64,000 bases of DNA, taken from NCBI RefSeq assembly GCF_003666685.1, contig NZ_RCIZ01000001.1, positions 963,254 through 1,027,253 on the forward strand. The letters are read 5' to 3'. How positions within the stretch are numbered: the first letter of the stretch is position 1; each line of letters starts with the position of its first letter. A model generated the notes under the pieces. That model ran no database searches, was not told the DNA's origin, and worked only from the letters and a program-made list of their open reading frames with translations. A program made the translations under genes and the position numbers. The DNA comes from Mesorhizobium sp. YM1C-6-2. Its GTDB lineage: Bacteria; Pseudomonadota; Alphaproteobacteria; Rhizobiales; Rhizobiaceae. Below, piece after piece: positions 30,644 to 39,414 of the stretch.

Positions 30644-31105
30644 ATGCGCCCGATCGCCCTCACATTCCCCGTCCTGCTTGTTTCCTTGACCGCCGGCGCA
30701 CTTGCCGCAGAGCCCGACCGCTACCGGCTTGAAAAGTCGCCGGACGGCTATGTCCGCATGGATACGCGCACCGGGCAGATGTCCATCTGCGAGGAGAAAT
30801 GGGGCGAACTCGTCTGCAGGATGGCGGCTGACGAACGGACCGCCGTACAGGATGAGATCGAGCGGCTGCAAACCGAAGTGAAAGCCCTGAACGACCGGCT
30901 GGCCGGCGTAAAGGCGCTGGAGGATCGCGTCTCCAGGCTGGAAAACTCGGTCGCGGCCAAGATCGAGAACAGCCTGCCGACCGAGGAGGATTTCAACAGG
31001 ACGATGAGCTATATGGAGCGCTTCTTTCGCAGCTTCATGAACATCGTGAAGGACTTCGAAAACGAGAATTCCAAGCCTGCGGAACCGGGTACGGGCCGGA
31101 CCTGA
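30644..31105 (+). CDS. Exported coiled-coil protein, unknown function
   Basis: The ATG at 30644 follows GTGGAGGTG and opens a signal peptide (MRPIALTFPVLLVSLTAGALAA). The 153-residue product has a small N-terminal domain with two Cys (SICEEKWGELVC) that may form a disulphide. A heptad-rich coiled coil follows (about residues 65-110, ERLQTEVKALNDRL) and then an acidic tail. It is probably periplasmic. I do not recognise a family. Confidence 0.75.
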   Translation: MRPIALTFPVLLVSLTAGALAAEPDRYRLEKSPDGYVRMDTRTGQMSICEEKWGELVCRMAADERTAVQDEIERLQTEVKALNDRLAGVKALEDRVSRLENSVAAKIENSLPTEEDFNRTMSYMERFFRSFMNIVKDFENENSKPAEPGTGRT

Positions 31106-31207
31106 CCCTGGGATACCGGCATTGTCGCTTGAAAAAGCCGGCCGCCGCCGCATAATCGGCGCGCGCGTCCACTCAGGCCATGAGGCGCGGCGCAGCGGGA
31201 GGGGCAT

Positions 31208-31870
31208 TTGCCGTCTGGCTACAAGTTCGTGATCGCGGACGATCATCCGCTTTTCCGCGGTGCGCTGAAGCAGGCGCTGAGCGGGGTAAGCAACGTCGCG
31301 ACGATCCTGGAGGCCGGCGACTTCGACAGCGCCAAGGCGATCGTAGCCGGCAACGACGACATCGACCTCGTGCTGCTCGACCTTGCCATGCCGGGCGCGG
31401 CGGGCCTTTCCGGCCTGATCTCGCTGAGAGGCATCAACGCCACCGTGCCGCTGGTCGTGGTGTCGGCGCATGACGATCCCGAAACCATCCGCCGCTCGCT
31501 CGAACTCGGCGCGTCGGGTTTCATCTCGAAATCGGCGAGCATGGAGGAGATCAGGACGGCGGTAGAGACGGTGCTGGGCGGCGGGGTCACCGCGCCGGCG
31601 GGGATAGACCTCGGCGTCGAGCGCGATCCGGAGATATCGGACCTGATCAAGCGGCTCCAATCGCTGACGCCGCAGCAGACACGCGTGCTCGGCATGCTGG
31701 CCGAAGGGCTCTTGAACAAGCAGATCGCCTACGAGCTCGGCGTGTCGGAGGCGACCATCAAGGCGCATGTCTCGGCCGTGCTGCACAAGCTCGCCGTCGA
31801 CAGCCGCACCCAGGCCGTCATCCTGCTCTCGCGCATTGGCGCCGATCCGCTGCAGACAACCGCCGGCTGA
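31208..31870 (+). CDS. NarL/FixJ-family response regulator (CrbR/ErdR-like)
   Basis: The 220-residue protein has a receiver domain (DDHPLFRGAL, phospho-Asp in LVLLDLAMPG, switch Ser in VVVSAHDD, Lys in FISKSA) and a LuxR-type helix-turn-helix (LTPQQTRVLGMLAEG, NKQIAYELGVSEATIKAH). A TTG start at 31208 follows GGGAGGGG. It converges with the SSF-type hybrid kinase 8 bp away. In CrbS/CrbR and MxtR/ErdR pairs such a regulator controls acetyl-CoA synthetase and acetate use. That role is inferred here. Confidence 0.9.
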   Translation: MPSGYKFVIADDHPLFRGALKQALSGVSNVATILEAGDFDSAKAIVAGNDDIDLVLLDLAMPGAAGLSGLISLRGINATVPLVVVSAHDDPETIRRSLELGASGFISKSASMEEIRTAVETVLGGGVTAPAGIDLGVERDPEISDLIKRLQSLTPQQTRVLGMLAEGLLNKQIAYELGVSEATIKAHVSAVLHKLAVDSRTQAVILLSRIGADPLQTTAG

Positions 31871-31878
31871 CCCCTTTC

Positions 31879-34800
31879 TCATTCGGCCGCCGCCGGCGTC
31901 ATGCGCCGGAGCCGCGTCATCAGCGAGCGCAGCACCGCGGGCTTCAGCGGCTTGTTGATGACCGAGACATCCATCTGGTCCGCCATCTCGCGCACCTCGT
32001 TCGAGCGGTCGGCCGTGACCAGCACCGCCGGTGTCGCTTCGCCGAAGCGGGCGCGCAGCTTGCGGACGAGATCGAGCCCCGTCTCGCCGTCGAGATGGTA
32101 GTCGGCGAGGATGATGTCGGGGGTGGGAAGGCGCCCCGCATCCTCGATCGACTTCGAGCCAGAATGGGTGATGACCGTGCAGCCCCAGCCTTCGAACAGG
32201 AGGCGCATGCCTTCGAGGATACGCAGGTCGTTGTCGATGCAGAGCAAAGCCATGCCGTTCAGCGCGGTTTCGGGCTGCAATGGCAGGGCGGCTTCGGCTA
32301 CCGCCGGCGGCTCGACCGCATTGCTGACCGGCAGGACGACGGAGAAGCGAGTGCCCGCGCCGCGCCCGGAATCGACCTGCAGCTCGAGCCTCAGCACCCG
32401 GGCGATGCGGTCGACGATGGAGAGGCCGAGACCCAGCCCCTGCGCCTCCCTGGCGCCTTCCTCAAGGCGGGTGAACTCGCCGAAAACCGAGGAGAGCTTG
32501 TCCACCGGTATGCCGATGCCCGTATCGAAGACCTGGATCTCGACAAGCTCTCCGCGCCGACGCGCGCCGACAAGGATGCGGCCGGCGCGGGTGTATTTCA
32601 CCGCGTTCGAGACGAGGTTCTGGATGAGGCGGCGCAGTAGATTGCGGTCGGTATGGACCGCGATCGAGGAAGGCACGATGTTGAGTTCGAGCTTCTTCGC
32701 GGCGGCCAGCGGCTGGAAGTCTGTTCCGATCTGGCGGAGCAGGCCATCGAGCTGGAACACCGATTCGACGGGCTTCATCGCGCCGGCGTCGAGGCGGGAG
32801 ATGTCGAGCACGGCGCCGAGGATCGTCTCGACCGATTCCAGCGACGATTCGATGTTGGCCGCCGCGTCGCCGGTCGGCCCCCTGCCGGCCTTCTCGATCA
32901 GCGACGAGCAGTAGAGGCGGGCGGCATTGAGCGGTTGCAGGATGTCGTGGCCGGCAGCGGCCAGGAAGCGCGTCTTGCCGAGATTGGCTTCTTCCGCGAA
33001 CATCTGCGCCTGCGCCAGTTCCTCGTTGACGCGGGTCAGTTCCGCCGTGCGGCGCGCTACGCGCTGCTCCAGCGATTCGTTGGCGCGCTTCAGCGCGAGG
33101 TCTGCCTCGACGCTCTGGGTGATGTCCGCATAGGTCGCGACGATGCCGCCGTCGGGCATCGGGTTCGACCGCAGTTCCAGGATGCGGCCGCTGGTCTTCA
33201 ACTCCATCTGCCAGGGCGTGCCGAAGGTGGTCATGCGGCCGAGAATCGCGACCTGCATGTCGGAGGCAATGTCGCCGCGCCGCGCCAGATAGTTGAGGAT
33301 ATGGTTGAGCGAGACGCCGACCTGGCCCATTTCGTCAGGCAGGTCGAACAGCAGGCGATACTGCCTGTTCCAGCAGGTGAGCCGGAAATCCCTGTCGAAG
33401 ACGGTGATGCCCTGCTCCATCTGGTCGAGCGCGATCTGCAGGAGGTCGCGGTTCTGCTGCAGCGCCTCGGTCGCGTCGTCGAGCAGGCGGAACGTATCCT
33501 TCGACGCGCTGTCACCGCGCTTGAACAGCAGCGACAGGATGAGCCGCGCGGAGGAGGAGCCGACGGCGCTTGCGAGCAGTTGCTCGGAGAAGCGGATGAC
33601 ATCCATCCCCGCCTGCTCGTTGCCGTTCAGCGCGCCGTTCTTCGCCTCGAAGCTCTGGAAGGACCGCTCGGTGCGCTCGACGCCGAGATAGCGCGAGATC
33701 GTGTCCTTGAGATCGTTGACGGTGATGGTGCTGCGGAAGCGTTTCAGGTTCGGCAGCGGCCCGGAGTCGCGGGGCACGAAGATCGCGGCCTGGATGCGCT
33801 CCAGCGGCACCGAGGCGCGGGAAAGCGAGCCGAGCACGAAGAAGAGGAGATTGATGGACAGGCTCCAGATGACGCCGTGGACAAGCGGATCGGCCTCCAT
33901 CCCGAACAGCGCCTGCGGATGCAGCGCCTCGATGCCGAACGGGCCGTCCTCCAGGACGCCGGTATCGGGCGCGGCAAGCGAGGGCAGGAGCAGCGTGTAG
34001 GTCCAGACCGCGATGCCGGCGAGCATGCCGAGCGCCGCACCCCTGGCGTTGGCGCCGCGCCATATCAGTCCCCCCAGGAAGGCCGGCGCGAACTGGGCGA
34101 CCGCGGCGAAGGACATCAGCCCGATCGACGCCAGCCGCGCATTGTTGGTGCTCTCCCGGTAGTAGAGGAAGGCGACGAACAGGATCATGAAGATCGATGC
34201 GCGGCGGATGTTGAGGATCAGGCTCGACCAGTCGCCGTTCTCCGCGGGCTGGCCCTTCAGCAACCGTCGCCGCACGAAGAGCGGTATGACGAGATCGTTG
34301 GACACCATGATCGACAGCGCCACGCTGGCGACGATCACCATCGCGGTCGCCGCCGACAGCCCGCCGACGAAGGCCACCATGGCGAGCACGTCGTGGCCGG
34401 TGAGCAGCGGCAGCGACAGGACATAAAGGTCGCTGCTGGTGGCACCGCCGACCAGCACCAGGCCGGCGAGCGCGACGGGCAGCACGAACAGGTTGATGGC
34501 CACCAGGTAGAGCGGGAAGACCCAGGTCGCGGTGCGCAATTCGCTCTCGGCGCGGTTCTCCACGATCATCACGTAGAACTGCCTGGGCAGCATGACGATG
34601 GCGAAACCGCTGAGGGCGGTCATCACCAGCCAGGTGCCGAGCGAGGTGCGGTACTCGAACGAAGCCTGGACGCGGCTGTCGGCGGAGAGCTCCTCGACCA
34701 GCCGCTCAGGGCTGTCGAACAGGAAGAAGGTGACGAAGATGCCGACCGCCAGAAAGGCGGCGAGCTTGACGACGGATTCGACGGCGATCGCCAGCACCAG

Positions 34801-35373
34801 CCCGTCCTGATGCTCCGTCGCGTCGGCGTGGCGGGTGCCGAACAGGATGGCGAAAAGCGCCAGCAGCATGGCAATGACCAGCGATATGTCGCTGACGAAC
34901 GGCTCAAAACTGAATGGCGCGCCGCTGTAGTGTCCGATCATCAGGCTCACCGAGCCGGAGATCGCCTTGAGCTGGAGCGCGATGTAGGGGACGGTTCCGA
35001 CAACGGCGATCAGCGTGGCGATGCAGGCGACGGCGGAACTCTTGCCGTAGCGCGCGCCGAGGAAATCGGCGATCGAGGTGATCTTCTCGGACTTGGCGAG
35101 CTCGATGATGCGTTTGAGCAGCGGGAAGCCGAACAGGAAGACAAGCACCGGACCGATATAGATGGTGAGGAACTCGAAGCCCCGTTCGGTGGCGAGGCCG
35201 ACCGAGCCGAAGAAGGTCCAGGAGGTGCAGTAGATGGCGAGGCTGAGCGCGTAGATATAGGGCCGCGTCCGTGCCGGGTCGCGCCTTGCCGACCAGCGGT
35301 CGCCCAGGCTGGCGATGACGAAGAGCAGCGTCACATAGGCGACCGCTATGAAGACGACGAGAAAGCCCTGCAC
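31879..35373 (-). CDS. SSF-type hybrid sensor histidine kinase (CrbS/MxtR-like)
   Basis: This 1164-residue multi-domain sensor begins with a sodium:solute symporter-like domain of about 13 helices (1 to about 500). It continues with a linker that may contain a STAC helix bundle and a PAS domain (about 680-790, DQMEQGITVFDRDFRL). The HisKA domain carries phospho-His809 in FLAAAGHDILQP. An HATPase (NLVSNAVKYT, DTGIGIP, GLGLGLSI) and a receiver with Asp1091 in LADYHLDG follow. The GTG at 35373 after AGGGAGGAAA is preferred to an ATG 51 bp upstream. The transporter-like half may sense or import acetate-like solutes. Confidence 0.92.
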   Translation of the reverse strand: MQGFLVVFIAVAYVTLLFVIASLGDRWSARRDPARTRPYIYALSLAIYCTSWTFFGSVGLATERGFEFLTIYIGPVLVFLFGFPLLKRIIELAKSEKITSIADFLGARYGKSSAVACIATLIAVVGTVPYIALQLKAISGSVSLMIGHYSGAPFSFEPFVSDISLVIAMLLALFAILFGTRHADATEHQDGLVLAIAVESVVKLAAFLAVGIFVTFFLFDSPERLVEELSADSRVQASFEYRTSLGTWLVMTALSGFAIVMLPRQFYVMIVENRAESELRTATWVFPLYLVAINLFVLPVALAGLVLVGGATSSDLYVLSLPLLTGHDVLAMVAFVGGLSAATAMVIVASVALSIMVSNDLVIPLFVRRRLLKGQPAENGDWSSLILNIRRASIFMILFVAFLYYRESTNNARLASIGLMSFAAVAQFAPAFLGGLIWRGANARGAALGMLAGIAVWTYTLLLPSLAAPDTGVLEDGPFGIEALHPQALFGMEADPLVHGVIWSLSINLLFFVLGSLSRASVPLERIQAAIFVPRDSGPLPNLKRFRSTITVNDLKDTISRYLGVERTERSFQSFEAKNGALNGNEQAGMDVIRFSEQLLASAVGSSSARLILSLLFKRGDSASKDTFRLLDDATEALQQNRDLLQIALDQMEQGITVFDRDFRLTCWNRQYRLLFDLPDEMGQVGVSLNHILNYLARRGDIASDMQVAILGRMTTFGTPWQMELKTSGRILELRSNPMPDGGIVATYADITQSVEADLALKRANESLEQRVARRTAELTRVNEELAQAQMFAEEANLGKTRFLAAAGHDILQPLNAARLYCSSLIEKAGRGPTGDAAANIESSLESVETILGAVLDISRLDAGAMKPVESVFQLDGLLRQIGTDFQPLAAAKKLELNIVPSSIAVHTDRNLLRRLIQNLVSNAVKYTRAGRILVGARRRGELVEIQVFDTGIGIPVDKLSSVFGEFTRLEEGAREAQGLGLGLSIVDRIARVLRLELQVDSGRGAGTRFSVVLPVSNAVEPPAVAEAALPLQPETALNGMALLCIDNDLRILEGMRLLFEGWGCTVITHSGSKSIEDAGRLPTPDIILADYHLDGETGLDLVRKLRARFGEATPAVLVTADRSNEVREMADQMDVSVINKPLKPAVLRSLMTRLRRMTPAAAE

Positions 35374-35545
35374 GCCCGAAAATTTCCTCCCTGTGCGGCC
35401 CGGCCGGCTATCCGGCAAAGGCAATCATAGCTTGGGGTTGGTGTCCATGGGGAGGGTTTTTCCTCTTGCAGGGGGAGGGGTACCCGCGCGTTTCGTCGTC
35501 GCCACGCCTGCTTTCGCATCTGGCCATTGCCGGAAAAGGTGGGAA

Positions 35546-35733
35546 GCGGGGCACGAGGCCTAGCCTCTCAATAGTATTACGTGGCCGGTTTCCCGTGCCC
35601 CGCCGGCATGCTTGCCCTACCTGGAGGGGACGCAGAATCGTTTCACCGCGCGACCTCGGTCAGGGCCCGGTCCTCGGGGCTCATCACCCAGCCGCGCCAC
35701 CTCCGCGCGACCGAACCGGTACCGTCCCCTCCA
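35546..35733 (-). ncRNA. Candidate structured RNA, unidentified
   Basis: There are two perfect long-range helices: GCGGGGCACG (35546-35555) with CGTGCCCCGC (35594-35603), and TGGAGGGGACG (35622-35632) with CGTCCCCTCCA (35723-35733). The loops hold further short stems (GAGGC/GCCTC, GACC/GGTC). A minus-strand promoter lies just upstream, so the minus strand is favoured. It could be a free small RNA or the leader of the kinase mRNA. No known family was recognised. Confidence 0.4.
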
Positions 35734-35779
35734 CGCTCATCCGGTTCATGACCCGTGTTCCCGCGAGGGAGATGCCGCC

Positions 35780-35807
35780 ATTGTACGGAAGGCCCGAAGG
35801 CTGTGAA
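35780..35807 (-). promoter_or_regulatory. Candidate promoter, minus strand
   Basis: TTCACA, 16 bp, TACAAT on the minus strand. Transcription would start near 35773 and run into the inverted repeats and on towards the hybrid kinase. Confidence 0.4.
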
Positions 35808-36049
35808 TCGAATTCCGCCAACTATTTTAATCTTCGAGCGAAATCAGGGGTTTGGCGCGGGGAGGACGGAAAATCTGTTCACGTAAATGCACCTCTTACG
35901 GGCGCCGAAGCGTTTCGCAGCCCGGTCGAAATCACCAAGGCGCGGTTCCTGCCGCGCCATGAACATTTCCGGTTTTGCAACCGGAGATATTTGCTAAAGT
36001 TCCACCGGTGCCGATTCCTGCCGGAGCGTCGGCAACTCAGGAGGGTTTT

Positions 36050-36475
36050 ATGATCAAGGAATTCCAGGAGTTCATCTCCAAGGGCAACGTCATGGATCTC
36101 GCCGTCGGCGTGATCATCGGCGGCGCCTTCGGCCTTATCGTCAATTCGCTGGTCGGCGACATCATCATGCCGATCGTCGGCGCGATCTTCGGCGGCTTCG
36201 ACTTCTCCAACTACTTCCTGCCCCTCTCCGGGAACGTCACGGCCGTCTCGCTGGAGGAAGCCAAGAAGCAGGGCGCCGTGTTCGCCTACGGCAACTTCCT
36301 GACCGTGGTCATCAACTTCCTGATCCTGGCGTGGATCATCTTCCTGATGGTGAAGGGGGTGAACACGATGCGTAAGAAGCTCGAAAAGCAGAAGGAAGCG
36401 GCCCCGCCCGGCCCGCCGCCCGCCGACGTGCAGCTCCTGACCGAAATCCGCGACCTGCTTGCCAAGCGGGCGTAG
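36050..36475 (+). CDS. mscL: Large-conductance mechanosensitive channel
   Basis: MscL forms a homopentamer in the inner membrane that opens under extreme turgor to release solutes. The 141-residue product starts [20 protein letters not shown], with the amphipathic N-helix and first pore helix ([23 protein letters not shown] in part), and has a second helix near [16 protein letters not shown] and a C-terminal helix. The ATG follows AGGAGGG, an excellent ribosome site. Confidence 0.97.
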   Translation: MIKEFQEFISKGNVMDLAVGVIIGGAFGLIVNSLVGDIIMPIVGAIFGGFDFSNYFLPLSGNVTAVSLEEAKKQGAVFAYGNFLTVVINFLILAWIIFLMVKGVNTMRKKLEKQKEAAPPGPPPADVQLLTEIRDLLAKRA

Positions 36476-36488
36476 GCTCTGGATCAAG

Positions 36489-36515
36489 AACCCGGTCGCG
36501 CTGGCGGCCGGGTTT
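36489..36515 (+). terminator. Terminator-like hairpin after mscL
   Basis: AACCCGG (36489-36495) pairs with CCGGGTT (36508-36514), followed by a short T/C run. Confidence 0.6.
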
Positions 36516-36579
36516 CCGGTTTCCGATGGAGGAAAAACCGGCTAAGTCCGGCTTCCAGCCAATCTGACGGAAACCCTTC

Positions 36580-37746
36580 ATGTCCCTGACCGAAAAGCTG
36601 CGGGCCGAAGCCCTGCGCGCGCCCGTGAGCGGCATCGAAGCCGTCGCCAACTATGGCCGCGGGCGACCCGGCCTGATCCCGCTCTGGTCCGGCGAGAGCG
36701 ACCTGCCGACGCCTGATTTCATCAGTTCGGCCGCCAAGCGCGGCCTCGACGCGGGCGAGACCTTCTACACCTGGCAGGGCGGCATACCGGAACTGCGCGA
36801 GGCGCTGGCCCGCTACCACAAGCGCCATTTCGGCATGGAATTCTCGCCGGACGAGTTCCTCGTCACCATCGGCGGCATGCAGGCGATCACGCTGGCACTG
36901 CAGGCGACGGCGGGCGCGGGCGACGAGGCGATCTACCTGGAGCCGGCCTGGCCGAACTTCGCCGCCGCGGCAGGCGTGGCCGGGGCGACGCCGGTGCCGG
37001 TGCCGCTCGAGGAAGGCGACAATGGCTGGTATTGCGACGTCGCGCGGGTCGAGGCGGCGGTGACGCCGAAAACCAAGGCGATCTTCGTCAACACGCCGGC
37101 CAACCCGACCGGCTGGACCGCCGACGTCGAGACGCTGAAGGCGCTGCTCGACCTGGCGCGCCGCAAGGGGCTCTGGATCATCGCCGACGAGATCTACGCG
37201 CTGTTCCACTATGGCGGCCGCCGCGCGCCTTCCTTCATGGACATCATGGAGCCCGAGGACCGCATCCTCTTCGTCAACACTTTCTCCAAGAACTGGGCGA
37301 TGACCGGCTGGCGCATCGGCTGGCTGCGCACGCACCCCTCGCTCGGACGCATGTTCGAGAACCTGATCCAGTATTCGAGCTCGGGCGTGGCGCAGTTCCT
37401 GCAGCGCGGCGCAATCGCCGCGCTCGACGAGGGCGATGCGTTCCTGACGGCGCAGATCGCACAGGCGCGGGCCGCGCGGGACCTGATCAGCCGCAAGCTG
37501 GGCGAGACCGGCAGGGTGCGCTTCAGCGTGCCGCCCGGCGCGTTCTATTTGTTCTTCGCGGTCGACGGTATGAAGGATTCGACCAAGGCCGCCTTCGACA
37601 TCGTCGACAAGGCCAATGTCGGCCTGGCGCCCGGCACCGCCTTCGGCAAGGCTGGCGAGGGCTATCTCAGGGCCTGCTTCCACCGCCGCCTCGACCATGT
37701 CGAGGAAGCGGCAAACCGGCTGGCGGATTGGATCAGCAAGGGGTGA
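36580..37746 (+). CDS. PLP-dependent class I/II aminotransferase
   Basis: The 388-residue fold-type I enzyme shows the aspartate-aminotransferase pattern. It has YTWQGGIPELREAL and NTPANPTGW with Asn175. ADEIY carries Asp203, the Schiff-base Lys237 lies in FSKNWAMTGWRIGW, and an Arg lies in LRACFHRRL for the substrate carboxylate. The donor and acceptor are not predictable. It is a single transcription unit and converges with hemA. Confidence 0.92.
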   Translation: MSLTEKLRAEALRAPVSGIEAVANYGRGRPGLIPLWSGESDLPTPDFISSAAKRGLDAGETFYTWQGGIPELREALARYHKRHFGMEFSPDEFLVTIGGMQAITLALQATAGAGDEAIYLEPAWPNFAAAAGVAGATPVPVPLEEGDNGWYCDVARVEAAVTPKTKAIFVNTPANPTGWTADVETLKALLDLARRKGLWIIADEIYALFHYGGRRAPSFMDIMEPEDRILFVNTFSKNWAMTGWRIGWLRTHPSLGRMFENLIQYSSSGVAQFLQRGAIAALDEGDAFLTAQIAQARAARDLISRKLGETGRVRFSVPPGAFYLFFAVDGMKDSTKAAFDIVDKANVGLAPGTAFGKAGEGYLRACFHRRLDHVEEAANRLADWISKG

Positions 37747-37816
37747 GGCGCGGGTTTTCAACGTCGCCCGGCCGGGTTCCCGCTGCTCCGCAGCGTCCCC
37801 GCGTTCGCTAGCCTTT

Positions 37817-37837
37817 CGTCATGCCACCGGCATGACG
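37817..37837. terminator. Bidirectional hairpin between convergent genes
   Basis: CGTCATGCC, loop ACC, GGCATGACG: a 9-bp perfect stem in the 114-bp gap between the aminotransferase and hemA stops. It has no strong T-run, but the position suits a shared terminator. Confidence 0.5.
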
Positions 37838-37860
37838 AATTCGTTTCGCGAACCGGCTGC

Positions 37861-39138
37861 TCAACCGCCGGACTTCGGCACCAGCAGCGGGATGATGCGG
37901 TCGGAGCTGGCGACGGCCGGACGGCCGGCTGCTCCGTAGGGGATGCCGAGCGCGTCCCAGGTCTCGACCAGCGCGTCCTTGAGGCGGTCGATCAGCAGAG
38001 CGTCGTGGAAGGGCGTCGGCGTGATGCGCAGGCGCTCCGTGCCGCGCGGCACGGTCGGGTAGTTGATCGGCTGGATGTAGATGCCGTGCACGCCGAGCAG
38101 GCGGTCGGTCGCCATCTTGCAGAGCTCGGGGTCGCCGACCAGTATCGGAACGATGTGCGTGTTCGATTCCATGACGGGCAGTCCGGCGGCGGTGAGCACG
38201 TCCTTGGTGCGCGCGACCTGGCGCTGCTGCGCCTCGCGCTCGGCCTGCGAGGTCTTGAGATGGCGGATCGAGACGGTGGTCGCGGCGGCGATTGCCGGCG
38301 GCAGCGCCGTCGTGAAGATGAAGCCCGGCGCATAGGAACGCACGGCGTCGACCACCGTCGTGCTGCCGGTGATGTAGCCGCCGAGTGTGCCGAACGCCTT
38401 GGCGAGCGTGCCTTCGATGACGTCGATGCGGTGCGCGAGGCCTTCACGCTCGGTGATGCCGCCGCCGCGCGGGCCGTACATGCCGACCGCATGGACCTCG
38501 TCGATATAGGTCATGGCGTTGTACTTCTCGGCGAGATCGGCGATCTCCTTGATCGGCGCGATGTCGCCGTCCATCGAATAGACGCTCTCGAAGACGATCA
38601 GCTTGGCGCGCTCGCGGCCGGCGGCGGCGAGCAGGCTTTCGAGATGGGCGACGTCGTTGTGGCGGAAGATCTTCTTCTCGGCGCCGGAGCGGCGCACGCC
38701 CTCGATCATCGAGGCATGGTTGAGCTCGTCGGAGAGGATAAGGCAGTTGGGCAGCAGCCGGCCGATTGTCGAGATCGACGCCTCGTTGGAGACGAAGCCC
38801 GAGGTGAAGACGAGGCCGGCTTCCTTGCCGTGCAGATCGGCGAGCTCATGTTCGAGTTCGACCAGCGGATGGTTGGTGCCGGAGATGTTGCGGGTGCCAC
38901 CGGCGCCCGAGCCCATGCGGCCGGCTGCCTGCTGCATGGCTTCCACAACCTTGGCGTTCTGGCCCATGCCGAGATAGTCGTTGGAGCACCAGACGGTGAT
39001 TTCTTCGGCCCGGCCATTGGAGCGCCAGATCGCGCGGGGGAAGGAGCCGGCTATTCGCTCGAGATCGGCAAAGACGCGATAGCGCCGTTCAGCGTGGACC
39101 TGATCGAGCGCTTCCTCGAAAAAACGCGGGTAGTTCAT
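37861..39138 (-). CDS. hemA: 5-aminolevulinate synthase
   Basis: This is the C4 (Shemin) route to haem, condensing glycine and succinyl-CoA to aminolevulinate, which is typical of alphaproteobacteria. The 425-residue PLP enzyme starts [17 protein letters not shown], the usual opening. It has [46 protein letters not shown] and the Schiff-base Lys247 in TLAKAFG. The upstream region contains an FNR/FixK-like site, in line with oxygen control of hemA in this group. Confidence 0.98.
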   Translation of the reverse strand: MNYPRFFEEALDQVHAERRYRVFADLERIAGSFPRAIWRSNGRAEEITVWCSNDYLGMGQNAKVVEAMQQAAGRMGSGAGGTRNISGTNHPLVELEHELADLHGKEAGLVFTSGFVSNEASISTIGRLLPNCLILSDELNHASMIEGVRRSGAEKKIFRHNDVAHLESLLAAAGRERAKLIVFESVYSMDGDIAPIKEIADLAEKYNAMTYIDEVHAVGMYGPRGGGITEREGLAHRIDVIEGTLAKAFGTLGGYITGSTTVVDAVRSYAPGFIFTTALPPAIAAATTVSIRHLKTSQAEREAQQRQVARTKDVLTAAGLPVMESNTHIVPILVGDPELCKMATDRLLGVHGIYIQPINYPTVPRGTERLRITPTPFHDALLIDRLKDALVETWDALGIPYGAAGRPAVASSDRIIPLLVPKSGG

Positions 39139-39273
39139 TTATGGCTTTCCGGTTTGGATGGCTTCCGGTTGGCGTGGATCATAATTGCTAGGTCAGCCTA
39201 CGTCTATTCCGGCATAAAGGTCAAAATGCCACGCCCGTCCGCCATATAACGACTGAGTTCCGCTGTTGCTTCC

Positions 39274-39287
39274 TTGATCCCGGTCAA
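39274..39287. promoter_or_regulatory. FNR/FixK-type box
   Basis: TTGATCCCGGTCAA matches TTGA-N6-TCAA exactly and the stricter TTGAT-N4-ATCAA with one mismatch. It lies between divergent hemA and galE, 136 bp from the hemA start and 128 bp from galE. Control of hemA under low oxygen is the likely use. Confidence 0.5.
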
Positions 39288-39414
39288 TTTCAATCCGATT
39301 GATGCACCGATCACGTAACCGTCCAATGCCTTCGCGATATTTTACTGGTTTCGGGCCGGTTGCCTTGGCTATCAACCCATTTTTTTCGAACGCACGATCT
39401 TCTGGAGAGCCCGA

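Larger units (their letters stand above)
35374..36049. other. 676-bp gene-free stretch with strong inverted repeats
   Basis: No open frame here has coding character. It separates the divergent kinase and mscL genes and holds two long perfect stems (listed separately), a minus-strand promoter candidate and the mscL ribosome site. A minus-strand mini-ORF of 21 codons starting at 35753 (MNRMSVEGTV) lies inside the structured part. Confidence 0.6.

Noticed and set aside
32653..35430. A 925-codon open frame antisense to the hybrid kinase
   Set aside because: It mirrors the kinase codons on the opposite strand; composition is Arg/Asp/Gly-rich low-quality protein without any domain. High-GC genes produce such shadows.
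35640..35700. Hammerhead-ribozyme-like words (UGAUGAG ... GAAAC) on the minus strand
   Set aside because: The invariant C before UGA is G here and the flanking sequences do not form the three required stems.
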